Part shown: positions 8,033-15,793 of the stretch, piece after piece
How the letters are laid out: each line of letters begins with the position of its first letter
Numbering within the stretch: the first letter of the stretch is position 1
NCBI RefSeq assembly: GCF_000414115.1
Contig: NZ_AOPZ01000412.1
Span: forward strand, 39,070 to 103,069
Reading direction: 5' to 3'
Source of the DNA: Streptomyces aurantiacus JA 4570
GTDB taxonomy: Bacteria > Actinomycetota > Actinomycetes > Streptomycetales > Streptomycetaceae
DNA length: 64,000 nucleotides
Translations under genes and position numbers: made by a program
Notes under the pieces: generated by a model
Databases searched by the model: none
Seen by the model: only the letters and a program-made list of their open reading frames with translations
What the model was told of the DNA's origin: nothing

Positions 8033-9424
8033 GTGACCACCACACCGCCGCCCACCGGGCCCCCCACCCCGGAGCCGCACGGCCATACGCACAGCCACGG
8101 CCCTGCCGCCCCCGTGTCCCAGCACCTGCGCAAGGTCATCGCCGCCGTCCTCATCCCCTTCGCCACCGCCGTCCTCGTCGGCCTCGTGGTGCTGTGGCCC
8201 GGCGGCGCCCCGGACCACGAACGCACCGGTGTCGGCTTCGACCGGCAGACCCAGTCGGCCACCGTCGCGAAGCTGGAGAAGCTCCCCTGCAAGGACCTGA
8301 ACGCCTCGCAGACCCCACCGAACGGCGACACCTCCACCCCCGAGGGCCAGTCCGCGCAGTCCCGCGCGGAGGGCACGTGCGGGAAGGCCACGATCAAGGT
8401 CACCAGCGGCCCGGACAAGGGCCGCACCTTCACCGAGGTCGTCCAGCCGGACTCGCCCCGGCAACTGCGCGAGGGCCAGGGCGTGGTGGTCGCCTACGAG
8501 CCCAAGGCCCCCGAGGGCCTGCAGTACTCGGTCACCGACGTGAACCGCAAGTTCCCCATGGCCCTGCTCGCCGGCATCTTCGCCCTCGCGGTCGTCGTGG
8601 TGGGCCGACTGCGCGGCGTCATGGCCCTCGTCGCCCTCGCGGTGAGCTTCCTCGTCCTGACCTTCTTCATCCTCCCGGCGATCCTCCAGGGCTCGAACCC
8701 CCTGGTCGTCGCCGTGATCGGCGCGAGCGCCATCATGCTGTGCGCGCTCTATATGTGCCACGGCCTGACCGCGCGCACCTCCGTCGCCGTGCTCGGCACC
8801 CTGATCTCCCTCCTGCTCATCGGCCTGCTCGGCTCCCTGTTCATCGGCTGGGCCTCCCTGACCGGCAACACGGACGACAACACCGGCCTGATCCACGGTC
8901 TTTATCCCGACATCGACATGAGCGGCCTGCTGCTCGCCGGCGTCATCATCGGCTCCCTCGGCGTGCTCGACGACGTCACCGTCACCCAGACCTCCGCCGT
9001 CTGGGAACTCCACCAGGCCAACCCGACGATGGGCTGGCGCGGCCTGTACCGCGCGGGCATCCGCATCGGCCGCGACCACATCGCCTCGGTCGTCAACACC
9101 CTCGTCCTCGCCTACGCGGGCGCCGCCCTGCCCCTTCTGCTGCTCTTCTCCATCGCCCAGAGCAGCGTCGGCACCGTCGCCAACAGCGAGCTCGTGGCCG
9201 AGGAGATCGTGCGCACCCTCATCGGCTCCATCGGCCTCGTCGCCTCCGTCCCCGTCACCACCGCGCTCGCGGCCCTGGTCGTCTCCGCCGACCGCTCCGG
9301 CCCCGCCCTCACGCCGGCACCCGCCCCTCCGGCCCCGTCGGGCCCCACGCCTCCCGCCCCCTCCGGCCGACCCGCTCCCCGCCGCCCCTCCCTGGGCGGA
9401 AAGGGCCGCCGCCGCAAGACCTGA
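8033..9424 (+). CDS. YibE/F-family membrane protein
   Basis: A 463-residue integral membrane protein of the YibE/F family, whose function is not established. The N-terminus is rich in His (HGHTHSHG), followed by a single helix at about 38-55 and an extracytoplasmic domain to about 180. A block of roughly seven membrane helices follows between about 183 and 420. A conserved-looking cytoplasmic or pore string is GVLDDVTVTQTSAVWELH. The C-terminal tail is Pro/Arg-rich. GTG 8033 is the first start in the frame. It is divergent from thiC across the riboswitch region and converges on ssgA. Confidence 0.82.
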   Translation: MTTTPPPTGPPTPEPHGHTHSHGPAAPVSQHLRKVIAAVLIPFATAVLVGLVVLWPGGAPDHERTGVGFDRQTQSATVAKLEKLPCKDLNASQTPPNGDTSTPEGQSAQSRAEGTCGKATIKVTSGPDKGRTFTEVVQPDSPRQLREGQGVVVAYEPKAPEGLQYSVTDVNRKFPMALLAGIFALAVVVVGRLRGVMALVALAVSFLVLTFFILPAILQGSNPLVVAVIGASAIMLCALYMCHGLTARTSVAVLGTLISLLLIGLLGSLFIGWASLTGNTDDNTGLIHGLYPDIDMSGLLLAGVIIGSLGVLDDVTVTQTSAVWELHQANPTMGWRGLYRAGIRIGRDHIASVVNTLVLAYAGAALPLLLLFSIAQSSVGTVANSELVAEEIVRTLIGSIGLVASVPVTTALAALVVSADRSGPALTPAPAPPAPSGPTPPAPSGRPAPRRPSLGGKGRRRKT

Positions 9425-9538
9425 ACCCGCGTGGCCGTCGCCAACGCACGCCACACGTCACGCACCGCACGCCTCACGCCGATGCCATGAAATGCCCTGA
9501 TCCGCCGACATCCAGGGCCCGTTGCACCCCCGGCCGGG

Positions 9539-9973
9539 TCAGCCCGCGCTCTGCTCCGCGAGAATCCGGTCCAGGGCCTCGTCGAGATGCGTCTCGAAGT
9601 CGACCAGGGTCCGCTCCTGTCCCAGCGGCACCAGCTTGTCCGTCCGGTCGAGGAAGGCGAGCAACGGTGGAATGCCCACCCTGAACAGCGCCTGATCCTG
9701 ACCCACTTGCAGCCGGATCAGCGCCTCGTCCAACTGCTGGGGATCCGTGGGGGCGATGCGCACATCCCCGTCCCCGCAGGCCCTGCCCACCCCGTCCACC
9801 AAGAGCTCCCGCCCGAAGGCCCAGGTCACCGGGACATCGCCGGGGAGGTGGAAGGTCAGCCGCACGGCATAGGGATCGCGCGTCTCGTACCGCAGTTCCA
9901 CCGGGATGCGGAACGACAGCTCCTCCGACACAAGGAAGCTCATCATGACCTCTGCCTGGACCGACTCTCGCAT
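9539..9973 (-). CDS. ssgA: sporulation and cell division protein SsgA
   Basis: A 144-residue SsgA-like protein. This actinobacterial family controls septum placement and peptidoglycan growth in sporulating hyphae; SsgA helps position SsgB and thereby FtsZ. The sequence MRESVQAEVMMSFLV, the region YAVRLTFHLPGD and WAFGRELLVDGV are highly characteristic of SsgA itself rather than SsgB-G. The assignment is supported by the IclR-type gene directly upstream in the same direction, as in the known ssgR-ssgA pair. The gap to ssgR is 101 bp, so ssgA can have its own promoter. ATG 9973 gives the family N-terminus. Confidence 0.95.
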   Translation of the reverse strand: MRESVQAEVMMSFLVSEELSFRIPVELRYETRDPYAVRLTFHLPGDVPVTWAFGRELLVDGVGRACGDGDVRIAPTDPQQLDEALIRLQVGQDQALFRVGIPPLLAFLDRTDKLVPLGQERTLVDFETHLDEALDRILAEQSAG

Positions 9974-10074
9974 CGCCGCCTACCCCGTCACTAGCCATTT
10001 GGTGGCAGGAACCAACTCCCTGGCACTCATGGCATCTTGCTTAAAGTACACACCAGATCACAAGGAGTGAGTTT

Positions 10075-10956
10075 TCAGATGCTGATAGAGAAGGCGAGTG
10101 TCCTTAGTAGCTTTCCGATCTCCTCCTGCAACAGGCGCGTCGCGGGCAGCAATCGGTCCGCCTGGGAGGAGGGAACGGAGATGGCCATCGTGGCCGCAGT
10201 GCTGCCCACGGTGATGGGAATGGCCGCGCAGACCGTCCCGAGTGCGTACTCCTGATACTCCACCACCGGCGTCATTCGGCCCAGTTTGTCCAGCCGCCGC
10301 AGCAGTGCCCGATCGTCACGCACCGTGTTCGGCGTGAGGGAGCGCACCGGGTGGCGGTCCAGGTGGTCCCGCCGCGCCTCGTCGTCGAGTTGGGCGAGCA
10401 GGCACTGACCGATCGCGTGGGCATGACCGGTCTCGCGGAAGTCGGCCCACTCCTCGACGGCCGGATTACCGGCGGTGTCGGCGATGGCCACGATCTCGAT
10501 CTCGCCGTCCCGGTAGATGGCGAAGTACACCGGAACGCCGATGACATCGCGCCAGTGCGCCAGAGTTTCACCGATCATGAGGCGACGGTGTTGCTCCGCC
10601 GCTCCCGTACTCAGCCGCTCGGCCGCCTCGCCGAGCACGAACACCCCTTTCTCCCGGCGCAGATAGCCTTCGTGGTTCAGCGTCCGCAGCAGGTGGTACG
10701 CCGTCGGGAGCGCGAGGCCCGCCTCGCGGGCCAGCTGCTTCGCGGGGGCACCGGCCGGGTGCGAGGCGGCCGCCTCGAGCAGGCGCATCGCCCGTTGCAC
10801 GGAGCCGATGAGGGTGGGGCCGACAGGTGCGGGGCCGTCGGGCGTGTGGCCAACGCCCGCCGAGGGGGCGCCGGTTGACGGGCCCTCGCCCGAAGGTGCC
10901 TCGCTCGGGGGGACGGTGGGCTGGACGTCAGCGGGGGCGTCGTCAACCGAGGCCAT
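10075..10956 (-). CDS. ssgR: IclR-family regulator SsgR
   Basis: A 293-residue IclR-type regulator. An N-terminal Pro/Ala/Gly-rich segment of about 45 residues precedes the winged helix-turn-helix (about 48-110: GSVQRAMRLLEAAASHPAG, then AREAGLALPTAYHLLRTL). The IclR effector domain covers about 115-285. In Streptomyces the IclR protein beside ssgA is SsgR, which activates ssgA transcription during development; that identity is inferred from the neighbour and the family. GC content and codon use look like the rest of the window. Confidence 0.92.
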   Translation of the reverse strand: MASVDDAPADVQPTVPPSEAPSGEGPSTGAPSAGVGHTPDGPAPVGPTLIGSVQRAMRLLEAAASHPAGAPAKQLAREAGLALPTAYHLLRTLNHEGYLRREKGVFVLGEAAERLSTGAAEQHRRLMIGETLAHWRDVIGVPVYFAIYRDGEIEIVAIADTAGNPAVEEWADFRETGHAHAIGQCLLAQLDDEARRDHLDRHPVRSLTPNTVRDDRALLRRLDKLGRMTPVVEYQEYALGTVCAAIPITVGSTAATMAISVPSSQADRLLPATRLLQEEIGKLLRTLAFSISI

Positions 10957-11130
10957 GGGTCACTCCCGAAGCACATGGTGGTCCATCCGCGCCCGGAGGC
11001 CACGGGTGGGGCAGTGGGCCCGCCGGCGGGGAATCCCCCGCGTCGGTTTTCGGACTCTAACCCTTGGCCACCGGTGCCATGCGCCCTGGGCGGAAACTTC
11101 CCCCTGGGGAGGGAACCCTTGCTTCCGCTC

Positions 11131-11346
11131 TCACCAGTCGCTACGTGACGAGGACGAGCCGGATATGAACTTCCGTACGACGTAGACCAGTCCGCCGATC
11201 AAGGCCACGAAGAGGAGCAGCTTGAAGAGCAGGCCGAAGACGAAGCCGATCACGCTCGCTATCAGGCCGCCGAAGACGACCAGGGCGACGACCGGCACCG
11301 CGATCCACTTCACCCACCACGGCATACCCGCGAAGATCTCTCGCAT
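11131..11346 (-). CDS. small membrane protein (DUF5326-like)
   Basis: A 71-residue protein starting MREIFAGMPWWVKW. Almost the whole chain is hydrophobic: two closely spaced helices at about 14-34 and 36-58, followed by VRKFISGSSSSRSDW. It resembles the small Streptomyces family annotated DUF5326, of unknown function. ATG 11346 is preferred to the upstream in-frame start at 11412 because the upstream 22 residues are not hydrophobic and purine-rich sequence (GGGCGAGG) precedes 11346. It stands alone between ssgR and the cupin gene. Confidence 0.8.
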   Translation of the reverse strand: MREIFAGMPWWVKWIAVPVVALVVFGGLIASVIGFVFGLLFKLLLFVALIGGLVYVVRKFISGSSSSRSDW

Positions 11347-11551
11347 AGCCCTCGCCCTTACCTTTCTCGCTGACTCGGGGAACTCCGCTTCCGTGCAGAT
11401 TTCCCCTCTCACACATTCGATGCTAGGTCGGAAAAAGCCAGTTCGGGGCCGTGCGATCCCTTGTACTCCCCTGACTCGTCCCCTAGGGAACCCCGAGGCC
11501 GTTCACGTCGCCCACTCCGGGTGGGGCGACGGTGCGCGCCGTCGAGCCACG

Positions 11552-11869
11552 TCATCGCTCCGGCGGGGAGAAGACGACCAGGACCCGCAGATCCTCGCTG
11601 ATGTGGTGGAACTTGTGGGGCACCCCGGCCGGCACGTACACGACACTGCCGCGCGCGACCTCCGTCGTCTCCATCCCCACCGTGATCGACGCACGGCCGC
11701 TGACAACCATGTACACCTCATCCTGCCGGTGCGGCTGCTGCGGATCGCTCGCGCCCGCGTCCAGCGCGTAGAGCCCGACCGACATGTTCCGCTCCCGCAG
11801 GAACTGCAGATACGCGCCGTCGTTGGCGGCCCGCTCCGCCTCCAGCTCGTCCAGTCGGAATGCCTTCAT
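11552..11869 (-). CDS. cupin-domain protein
   Basis: A 105-residue single-domain cupin. The two cupin motifs are readable: PHRQDEVYMVVSGRA (about 46-60, with the metal-binding His and Glu) and GSVVYVPAGVPHKFHHI (about 74-90). Cupins of this size are diverse metal-binding proteins, either small enzymes or sensors, and the substrate cannot be told. The gene diverges from the YvlD-like membrane gene; the 71-bp gap must hold both promoters. Confidence 0.85.
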   Translation of the reverse strand: MKAFRLDELEAERAANDGAYLQFLRERNMSVGLYALDAGASDPQQPHRQDEVYMVVSGRASITVGMETTEVARGSVVYVPAGVPHKFHHISEDLRVLVVFSPPER

Positions 11870-11940
11870 CGCTCGTGTACGCCCCTTGCCCCAGGTCGTG
11901 GACCGACCACTGTTTCCTCACGTCTGCCACGATCAGACAC

Positions 11941-12321
11941 ATGAAGAATTTCGTAGTCAAGACGATCGCCAACGCAGTGGCCCTGGCTGTCGCCGTGTGG
12001 CTGCTTGACAAGATCACGCTCACCGGCGACGGCACGGGCGAGAAGACCCTCACGCTACTCGTGGTCGCTCTGCTCTTCGGTCTGGTGAACTTCCTGGTCA
12101 AGCCCGTAGTGCAGGTCCTGACGTTCCCCTTGTTCATCCTGACGCTCGGCCTGATCACCTTGGTGGTCAACGCCCTGATGCTGCTGCTCACATCCTGGCT
12201 GGCGGACAAACTGGACGTCAGCTTCCATGTCGAGGGGTTCTGGACCGCCGTACTGGGCGGCCTGATCATCTCGATCGTGTCCTGGGCGCTGAACGTCGCC
12301 CTCCCCGACCACAAGGACTGA
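11941..12321 (+). CDS. YvlD/phage-holin superfamily IV membrane protein
   Basis: A 126-residue protein with about four membrane helices (about 5-22, 35-58, 60-85 and 100-120). The pattern FGLVNFLVKPVVQVLTFPLFILTLGLITLVVNAL (about residues 46-80) is typical of the chromosomal YvlD-like family often labelled phage holin family. Despite the label it is usually a housekeeping membrane protein; nothing here suggests a phage. It ends eight bases before ptpA and is likely cotranscribed with ptpA and the PLP enzyme. Confidence 0.85.
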   Translation: MKNFVVKTIANAVALAVAVWLLDKITLTGDGTGEKTLTLLVVALLFGLVNFLVKPVVQVLTFPLFILTLGLITLVVNALMLLLTSWLADKLDVSFHVEGFWTAVLGGLIISIVSWALNVALPDHKD

Positions 12322-12329
12322 CCTCATCC

Positions 12330-12866
12330 ATGCCCCGCGCCTCCTCGTCCGCGCCGTCCACCGCGTCCGCCCGGGCGCCGTTCGCCGTGTGCTTCGTATG
12401 CACCGGCAACATCTGCCGCTCGCCCATGGCCGCGTCGGTCCTCCGCGCGCGGGTCCGTGACGCGGGCCTCGACGGGCTCGTCGTGGTGGACAGCGCGGGC
12501 ACGGACGGCTGGCACGAGGGCGACGGGGCCGACCCGCGCACCGTCGCCGTCCTGGAGGCCGCCGGCTTCGACACCGACCACCTGGCCCGCCACTTCCGGG
12601 CGGACTGGTTCGCCCGGCTCGACCTGGTCATCGCCCTGGACCGCGGCCACCAGCGCTCCCTGCGCCGCCTGGCCCCGACCCCCGCGGACGCGGACAAGGT
12701 GCGTCTGCTGCGCTCGTACGACCCCATGGCGTACGGCGACCTGGACGTGCCCGACCCGTACTACGGGGACGCCGACGGGTTCGAGGAGTGTCTGACAATG
12801 GTGGAGGCGGCGAGCGAGGGCCTGCTCGACGCGGTACGGGACGCGGTGGAAGGACGAGCGGCATGA
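12330..12866 (+). CDS. ptpA: low-molecular-weight protein-tyrosine phosphatase PtpA
   Basis: A 178-residue cytoplasmic phosphatase. The P-loop CTGNICRS (Cys24 to Ser31; C-x5-R) is the nucleophile and phosphate cradle, and the general-acid loop VPDPYYGD appears near residue 140. A Ser/Ala-rich stretch of about 17 residues precedes the domain. Streptomyces PtpA of this type affects secondary metabolism and development, from published work on the family. The gene follows the YvlD-like gene by eight bases and overlaps the next gene by four (ATGA), so the three form an operon. Confidence 0.94.
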   Translation: MPRASSSAPSTASARAPFAVCFVCTGNICRSPMAASVLRARVRDAGLDGLVVVDSAGTDGWHEGDGADPRTVAVLEAAGFDTDHLARHFRADWFARLDLVIALDRGHQRSLRRLAPTPADADKVRLLRSYDPMAYGDLDVPDPYYGDADGFEECLTMVEAASEGLLDAVRDAVEGRAA

Positions 12867-14092
12867 CGGACGCGGAGCACATACCGGAGCCTGCGACTGA
12901 CCCCACGCGGTCCGGCGAGGCGACCCCGGCGCCGCCGACCGGCGACGGCACCCGCGCGGTGCGGGCCGGGCTCCCCGAGCCCGCGAAGTACGAGCCGACG
13001 CTGCCGGGCCCCGTGTTCGCGGCCCACTTCCACCTCCCCGGCGAGCCGACAGGCCCGTACACGTACGGCCGCGACGAGAACCCGACCTGGACGCACCTGG
13101 AGCGTGCCATCGGGGAGCTCGAACTCCCGGCGGAGGCGGGCGGCCTCCAGGGAGCGGGCGAGACGGGCCCCGCGCCCGTGGAGACGCTGGTCTTCGCGTC
13201 CGGAATGGCCGCGATCTCCGCCGTGCTCTTCTCCCAGTTGCGCGCGGGCGACGCCGTGGTGCTGCCGGACGACGGCTACCAGGCGCTGCCTCTGGTGCGC
13301 GAGCAGCTCACGGCGTACGGCATCGAGGTCCGCACCGCGCCCACCGGCGGGGACGCGCAGCTCGACGCACTCGACGGCGCCCGCCTCCTGTGGATCGAGA
13401 CACCCTCCAACCCCGGTCTCGACGTGTGCGACGTCCGCCGCCTCGCCGACGCCGCCCACGCGCGCGGCGCCCTGGTCGCCGTCGACAACACCCTCGCCAC
13501 CCCGCTCGGCCAGCGTCCGCTGGAACTCGGCGCCGACTTCTCCGTGGCCAGCGGCACCAAGCAGCTCACCGGCCACGGCGATCTGCTCCTCGGTTACGTG
13601 GCCTGCCGCGACGCCGGGCTGACGGCCGCCGTGCGGCGCTGGCGCAAGATCGTCGGGGCCGTTCCGGGGCCCATGGAGGCATGGCTCGCCCACCGCTCGC
13701 TCGCCACGCTCCAGCTCCGCGTCGACCGGCAGAACGCCAACGCCCTCGCCCTCGCCGAGGCGCTGCGCGAGCGCCCCGAGGTGACCGGCCTGCGCTATCC
13801 GGGGCTGCCCGACGACCCCTCGTACAAGGTCGCGCGGCGGCAGATGCGGCGCTTCGGGTGCGTGGTGTCGTTCGAACTGCCTTCACGCGCGCGTGCCGAG
13901 CGTTTTCTCGCGGCGCTGCGGCTCGTGGACGACGCGACCAGCTTCGGCGGCGTACGGTCCACGGCCGAGCGGCGCGGGCGGTGGGGCGGCGACGCGGTGG
14001 CGGAGGGCTTCATCCGCTTCTCCGCCGGCGCGGAGGACGCCGAGGATCTGGTGGCGGATGTGCTGCGCGCGCTGGACGAGACGGCGCACTGA
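12863..14092 (+). CDS. cystathionine gamma-lyase/synthase-type PLP enzyme
   Basis: A 409-residue Cys/Met-metabolism PLP enzyme. The PLP-binding Lys lies in SGTKQLTGHGD (about Lys233), and FASGMAAISAVLF, WIETPSNPG and DNTLATP are family motifs. It is probably a cystathionine gamma-lyase, but synthase or related lyase activity cannot be excluded from sequence. The first 50 residues are a Pro/Thr/Gly-rich extension. The start ATG overlaps the ptpA stop by four bases, which implies translational coupling; a link between the phosphatase and sulfur amino acid metabolism is possible but unproven. Confidence 0.9.
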   Translation: MTDAEHIPEPATDPTRSGEATPAPPTGDGTRAVRAGLPEPAKYEPTLPGPVFAAHFHLPGEPTGPYTYGRDENPTWTHLERAIGELELPAEAGGLQGAGETGPAPVETLVFASGMAAISAVLFSQLRAGDAVVLPDDGYQALPLVREQLTAYGIEVRTAPTGGDAQLDALDGARLLWIETPSNPGLDVCDVRRLADAAHARGALVAVDNTLATPLGQRPLELGADFSVASGTKQLTGHGDLLLGYVACRDAGLTAAVRRWRKIVGAVPGPMEAWLAHRSLATLQLRVDRQNANALALAEALRERPEVTGLRYPGLPDDPSYKVARRQMRRFGCVVSFELPSRARAERFLAALRLVDDATSFGGVRSTAERRGRWGGDAVAEGFIRFSAGAEDAEDLVADVLRALDETAH

Positions 14093-14134
14093 TCCCCCAA
14101 CGACCGCGTACGGGAACCGTCTACGCACAACGGA

Positions 14135-14167
14135 CGGTCCGAGCCTCCCCCCTCGTGGCTCGGACCG
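14135..14167 (+). terminator. terminator after the ptpA operon
   Basis: Perfect 11-bp GC-rich arms (14135-14145 and 14157-14167) around an 11-base loop, 43 bp after the PLP enzyme stop. Confidence 0.7.
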
Positions 14168-14244
14168 CCCCGGTTCCGCGCGCGAAGAACCGTGCAAACA
14201 AGGCTAGTTGACTCTGTGTCAGTGTCCAATCACAGTAGCGACAG

Positions 14245-14269
14245 CAACCTATCGACAAATTTATAGTTG
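14245..14269. promoter_or_regulatory. probable LysR operator
   Basis: An AT-rich imperfect dyad in otherwise GC-rich DNA: CAACCTAT, ten bases, then ATAGTTG. The ATAG/CTAT halves and spacing fit a LysR-type binding site, and it lies 40 bp before the LysR start. Autoregulation is the simple reading. Confidence 0.5.
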
Positions 14270-14308
14270 GGCGGGCGCCGGGGGCCGACTGAAGAAGAGG
14301 GTGGCGAC

Positions 14309-15214
14309 ATGGATCTGGCCCTGCTGCGCACATTCGTGACCGTGCACCGGGCTGGGTCCTTCACGCGCGCGGCAGCCCTGCTCGGTCTGTCCCAGCCCGC
14401 GGTGACCTCGCAGATCCGCACGCTGGAGCGGCAGCTCGGCCGCCCGCTCTTCCTGCGCCAGGCCCGCGGCGTGACCCCCACGACCATGGGCGACGAGCTC
14501 GCCCACAAGGCCGCCCCGCACCTCGACGCGCTCGTCGAGATCGCCGAGGCCGGGCTCGACGAGGACTCGTCGATCCGTACGCTCCATCTGGCCGGGCCGC
14601 CGGAGTTCACGGCCGAACGCGCCCTGCCGGCTCTCACCGCTCTGACCGGCCACGACGGGCAGGGGTTCGCGCTCCGCGCGTCGTTCGGCAACGCCGAGGA
14701 GGTCCTGGAAGGACTCGCCGCCGGGCACCACGACCTGGCCATCACCACAGCCCGCCCACGCGGCGCGCTGCTCACCGCGACGCCCCTGTGCGACGAGGAG
14801 CACGTGCTGGTCGCCGCACCCCGCTGGGCCGCCCGGATCGGCCCCGGCAAACTGCGCCGCAAAGGCGCGGTCACCGTGGAGAACCTGCCGGTGGTGGAGG
14901 TGCACGAATCGCTGCCGCTCGTCTCGCGCTACTGGGCCGCCGTCTTCGACTCCCGCCCGGCTGCGTCCGGCGCCGTGATCGTGCCCGACCTGCGAGCAGT
15001 GCTCGCCTGTGTGACCACGGGGGCGGGGCTCGCCGTGCTGCCCCGCTATCTGTGCGCCCCCGCCCTGGAGCGCGGCGACGTCGTGGCGCTGCTCGATCCT
15101 GCGGTGCCACCGCTGCGGACGTACTTCCTCGTCGTACGCACCGGCACACTCGCCATGCCGCATATCGCGCGGGCGCACGAGTGGCTGCTGCGCGCTGCCG
15201 CCGACTGGGCCTGA
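14309..15214 (+). CDS. LysR-family transcription regulator
   Basis: A 301-residue LysR regulator. The helix-turn-helix is at about 1-60 (LLRTFVTVHRAGSFTRAAA, then LGLSQPAVTSQIRTLERQLG) and the substrate-binding domain follows from about 88. GAAGAAGAGGG precedes ATG 14309. LysR proteins usually regulate a neighbouring gene and respond to a small molecule; here the nearest gene upstream is the ptpA operon in the same direction and the downstream one is a Nudix hydrolase beyond a parS-like site. No target can be named. Confidence 0.92.
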   Translation: MDLALLRTFVTVHRAGSFTRAAALLGLSQPAVTSQIRTLERQLGRPLFLRQARGVTPTTMGDELAHKAAPHLDALVEIAEAGLDEDSSIRTLHLAGPPEFTAERALPALTALTGHDGQGFALRASFGNAEEVLEGLAAGHHDLAITTARPRGALLTATPLCDEEHVLVAAPRWAARIGPGKLRRKGAVTVENLPVVEVHESLPLVSRYWAAVFDSRPAASGAVIVPDLRAVLACVTTGAGLAVLPRYLCAPALERGDVVALLDPAVPPLRTYFLVVRTGTLAMPHIARAHEWLLRAAADWA

Positions 15215-15238
15215 CGACGGCCACAGCAGGCCCGCGAT

Positions 15239-15252
15239 GTTTCACGTGGAAC
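15239..15252. other. parS-like site, one mismatch
   Basis: GTTTCACGTGGAAC differs from the Streptomyces parS palindrome GTTTCACGTGAAAC at one base. It lies in the 59-bp gap between the LysR and Nudix genes and is the site farthest from dnaA in this window. Confidence 0.75.
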
Positions 15253-15273
15253 AGTCCGGGCCACATTTCTCCC

Positions 15274-15756
15274 ATGACCGTCCGACCCGTGGTCAAGCGC
15301 ACCGCACGCGCCGTCCTCCTCGACGGGGACAACCTGATCCTGATCAAGCGGACCAAGCCCGGTGTGGATCCGTACTGGGTCACTCCGGGCGGTGGTGTCG
15401 AGGTGGAGGACGCGACCGTCATCGACGCCCTCCACCGGGAAGTGCACGAGGAGCTCGGCGCCAAGATCACCGACGTGGTGCCGTGCTTCGTGGACACGGT
15501 CGAGCACATCGGCGAGGACGGCGGCGCAACCGGCGTGAAGGTGCAGCACTTCTTCGTCTGCCGCCTGGAGTCCATGGACACGGCGCAGCGGCACGGGCCC
15601 GAAGTCGAGGACCCCGCCGGTGAGTACGAGATCGTGCGGGTGCCGTTCACCCGGGTCGGGATTGCCTCGGTCCATCTCGTGCCGCTGTCGCTGCGGCACT
15701 ATCTGGACGGCAACATCGAGGGCGTACGCGCGATGCATGCGCCTGACCTGGGCTGA
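15274..15756 (+). CDS. Nudix hydrolase
   Basis: A 160-residue Nudix-domain protein. The Nudix box is seen as GGGVEVED followed by REVHEELG (about residues 40-63), with a slightly longer loop between the two halves than the standard pattern. Nudix enzymes hydrolyse nucleoside diphosphates linked to another group; the substrate cannot be predicted. ATG 15274 starts MTVRPVVKRTARAVLL, immediately before the domain. It is separated from the LysR gene by a parS-like site, and converges on the flavohaemoglobin gene with only 37 bp between stops. Confidence 0.88.
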   Translation: MTVRPVVKRTARAVLLDGDNLILIKRTKPGVDPYWVTPGGGVEVEDATVIDALHREVHEELGAKITDVVPCFVDTVEHIGEDGGATGVKVQHFFVCRLESMDTAQRHGPEVEDPAGEYEIVRVPFTRVGIASVHLVPLSLRHYLDGNIEGVRAMHAPDLG

Positions 15757-15793
15757 GGACTGAGCGGCGCCGCGCCGACCCATCGGACAGCCC

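Noticed and set aside
11941..12321. Phage holin as a sign of prophage
   Set aside because: The family name is misleading; the protein is a chromosomal YvlD-like membrane protein in an operon with ptpA, with no phage genes nearby.
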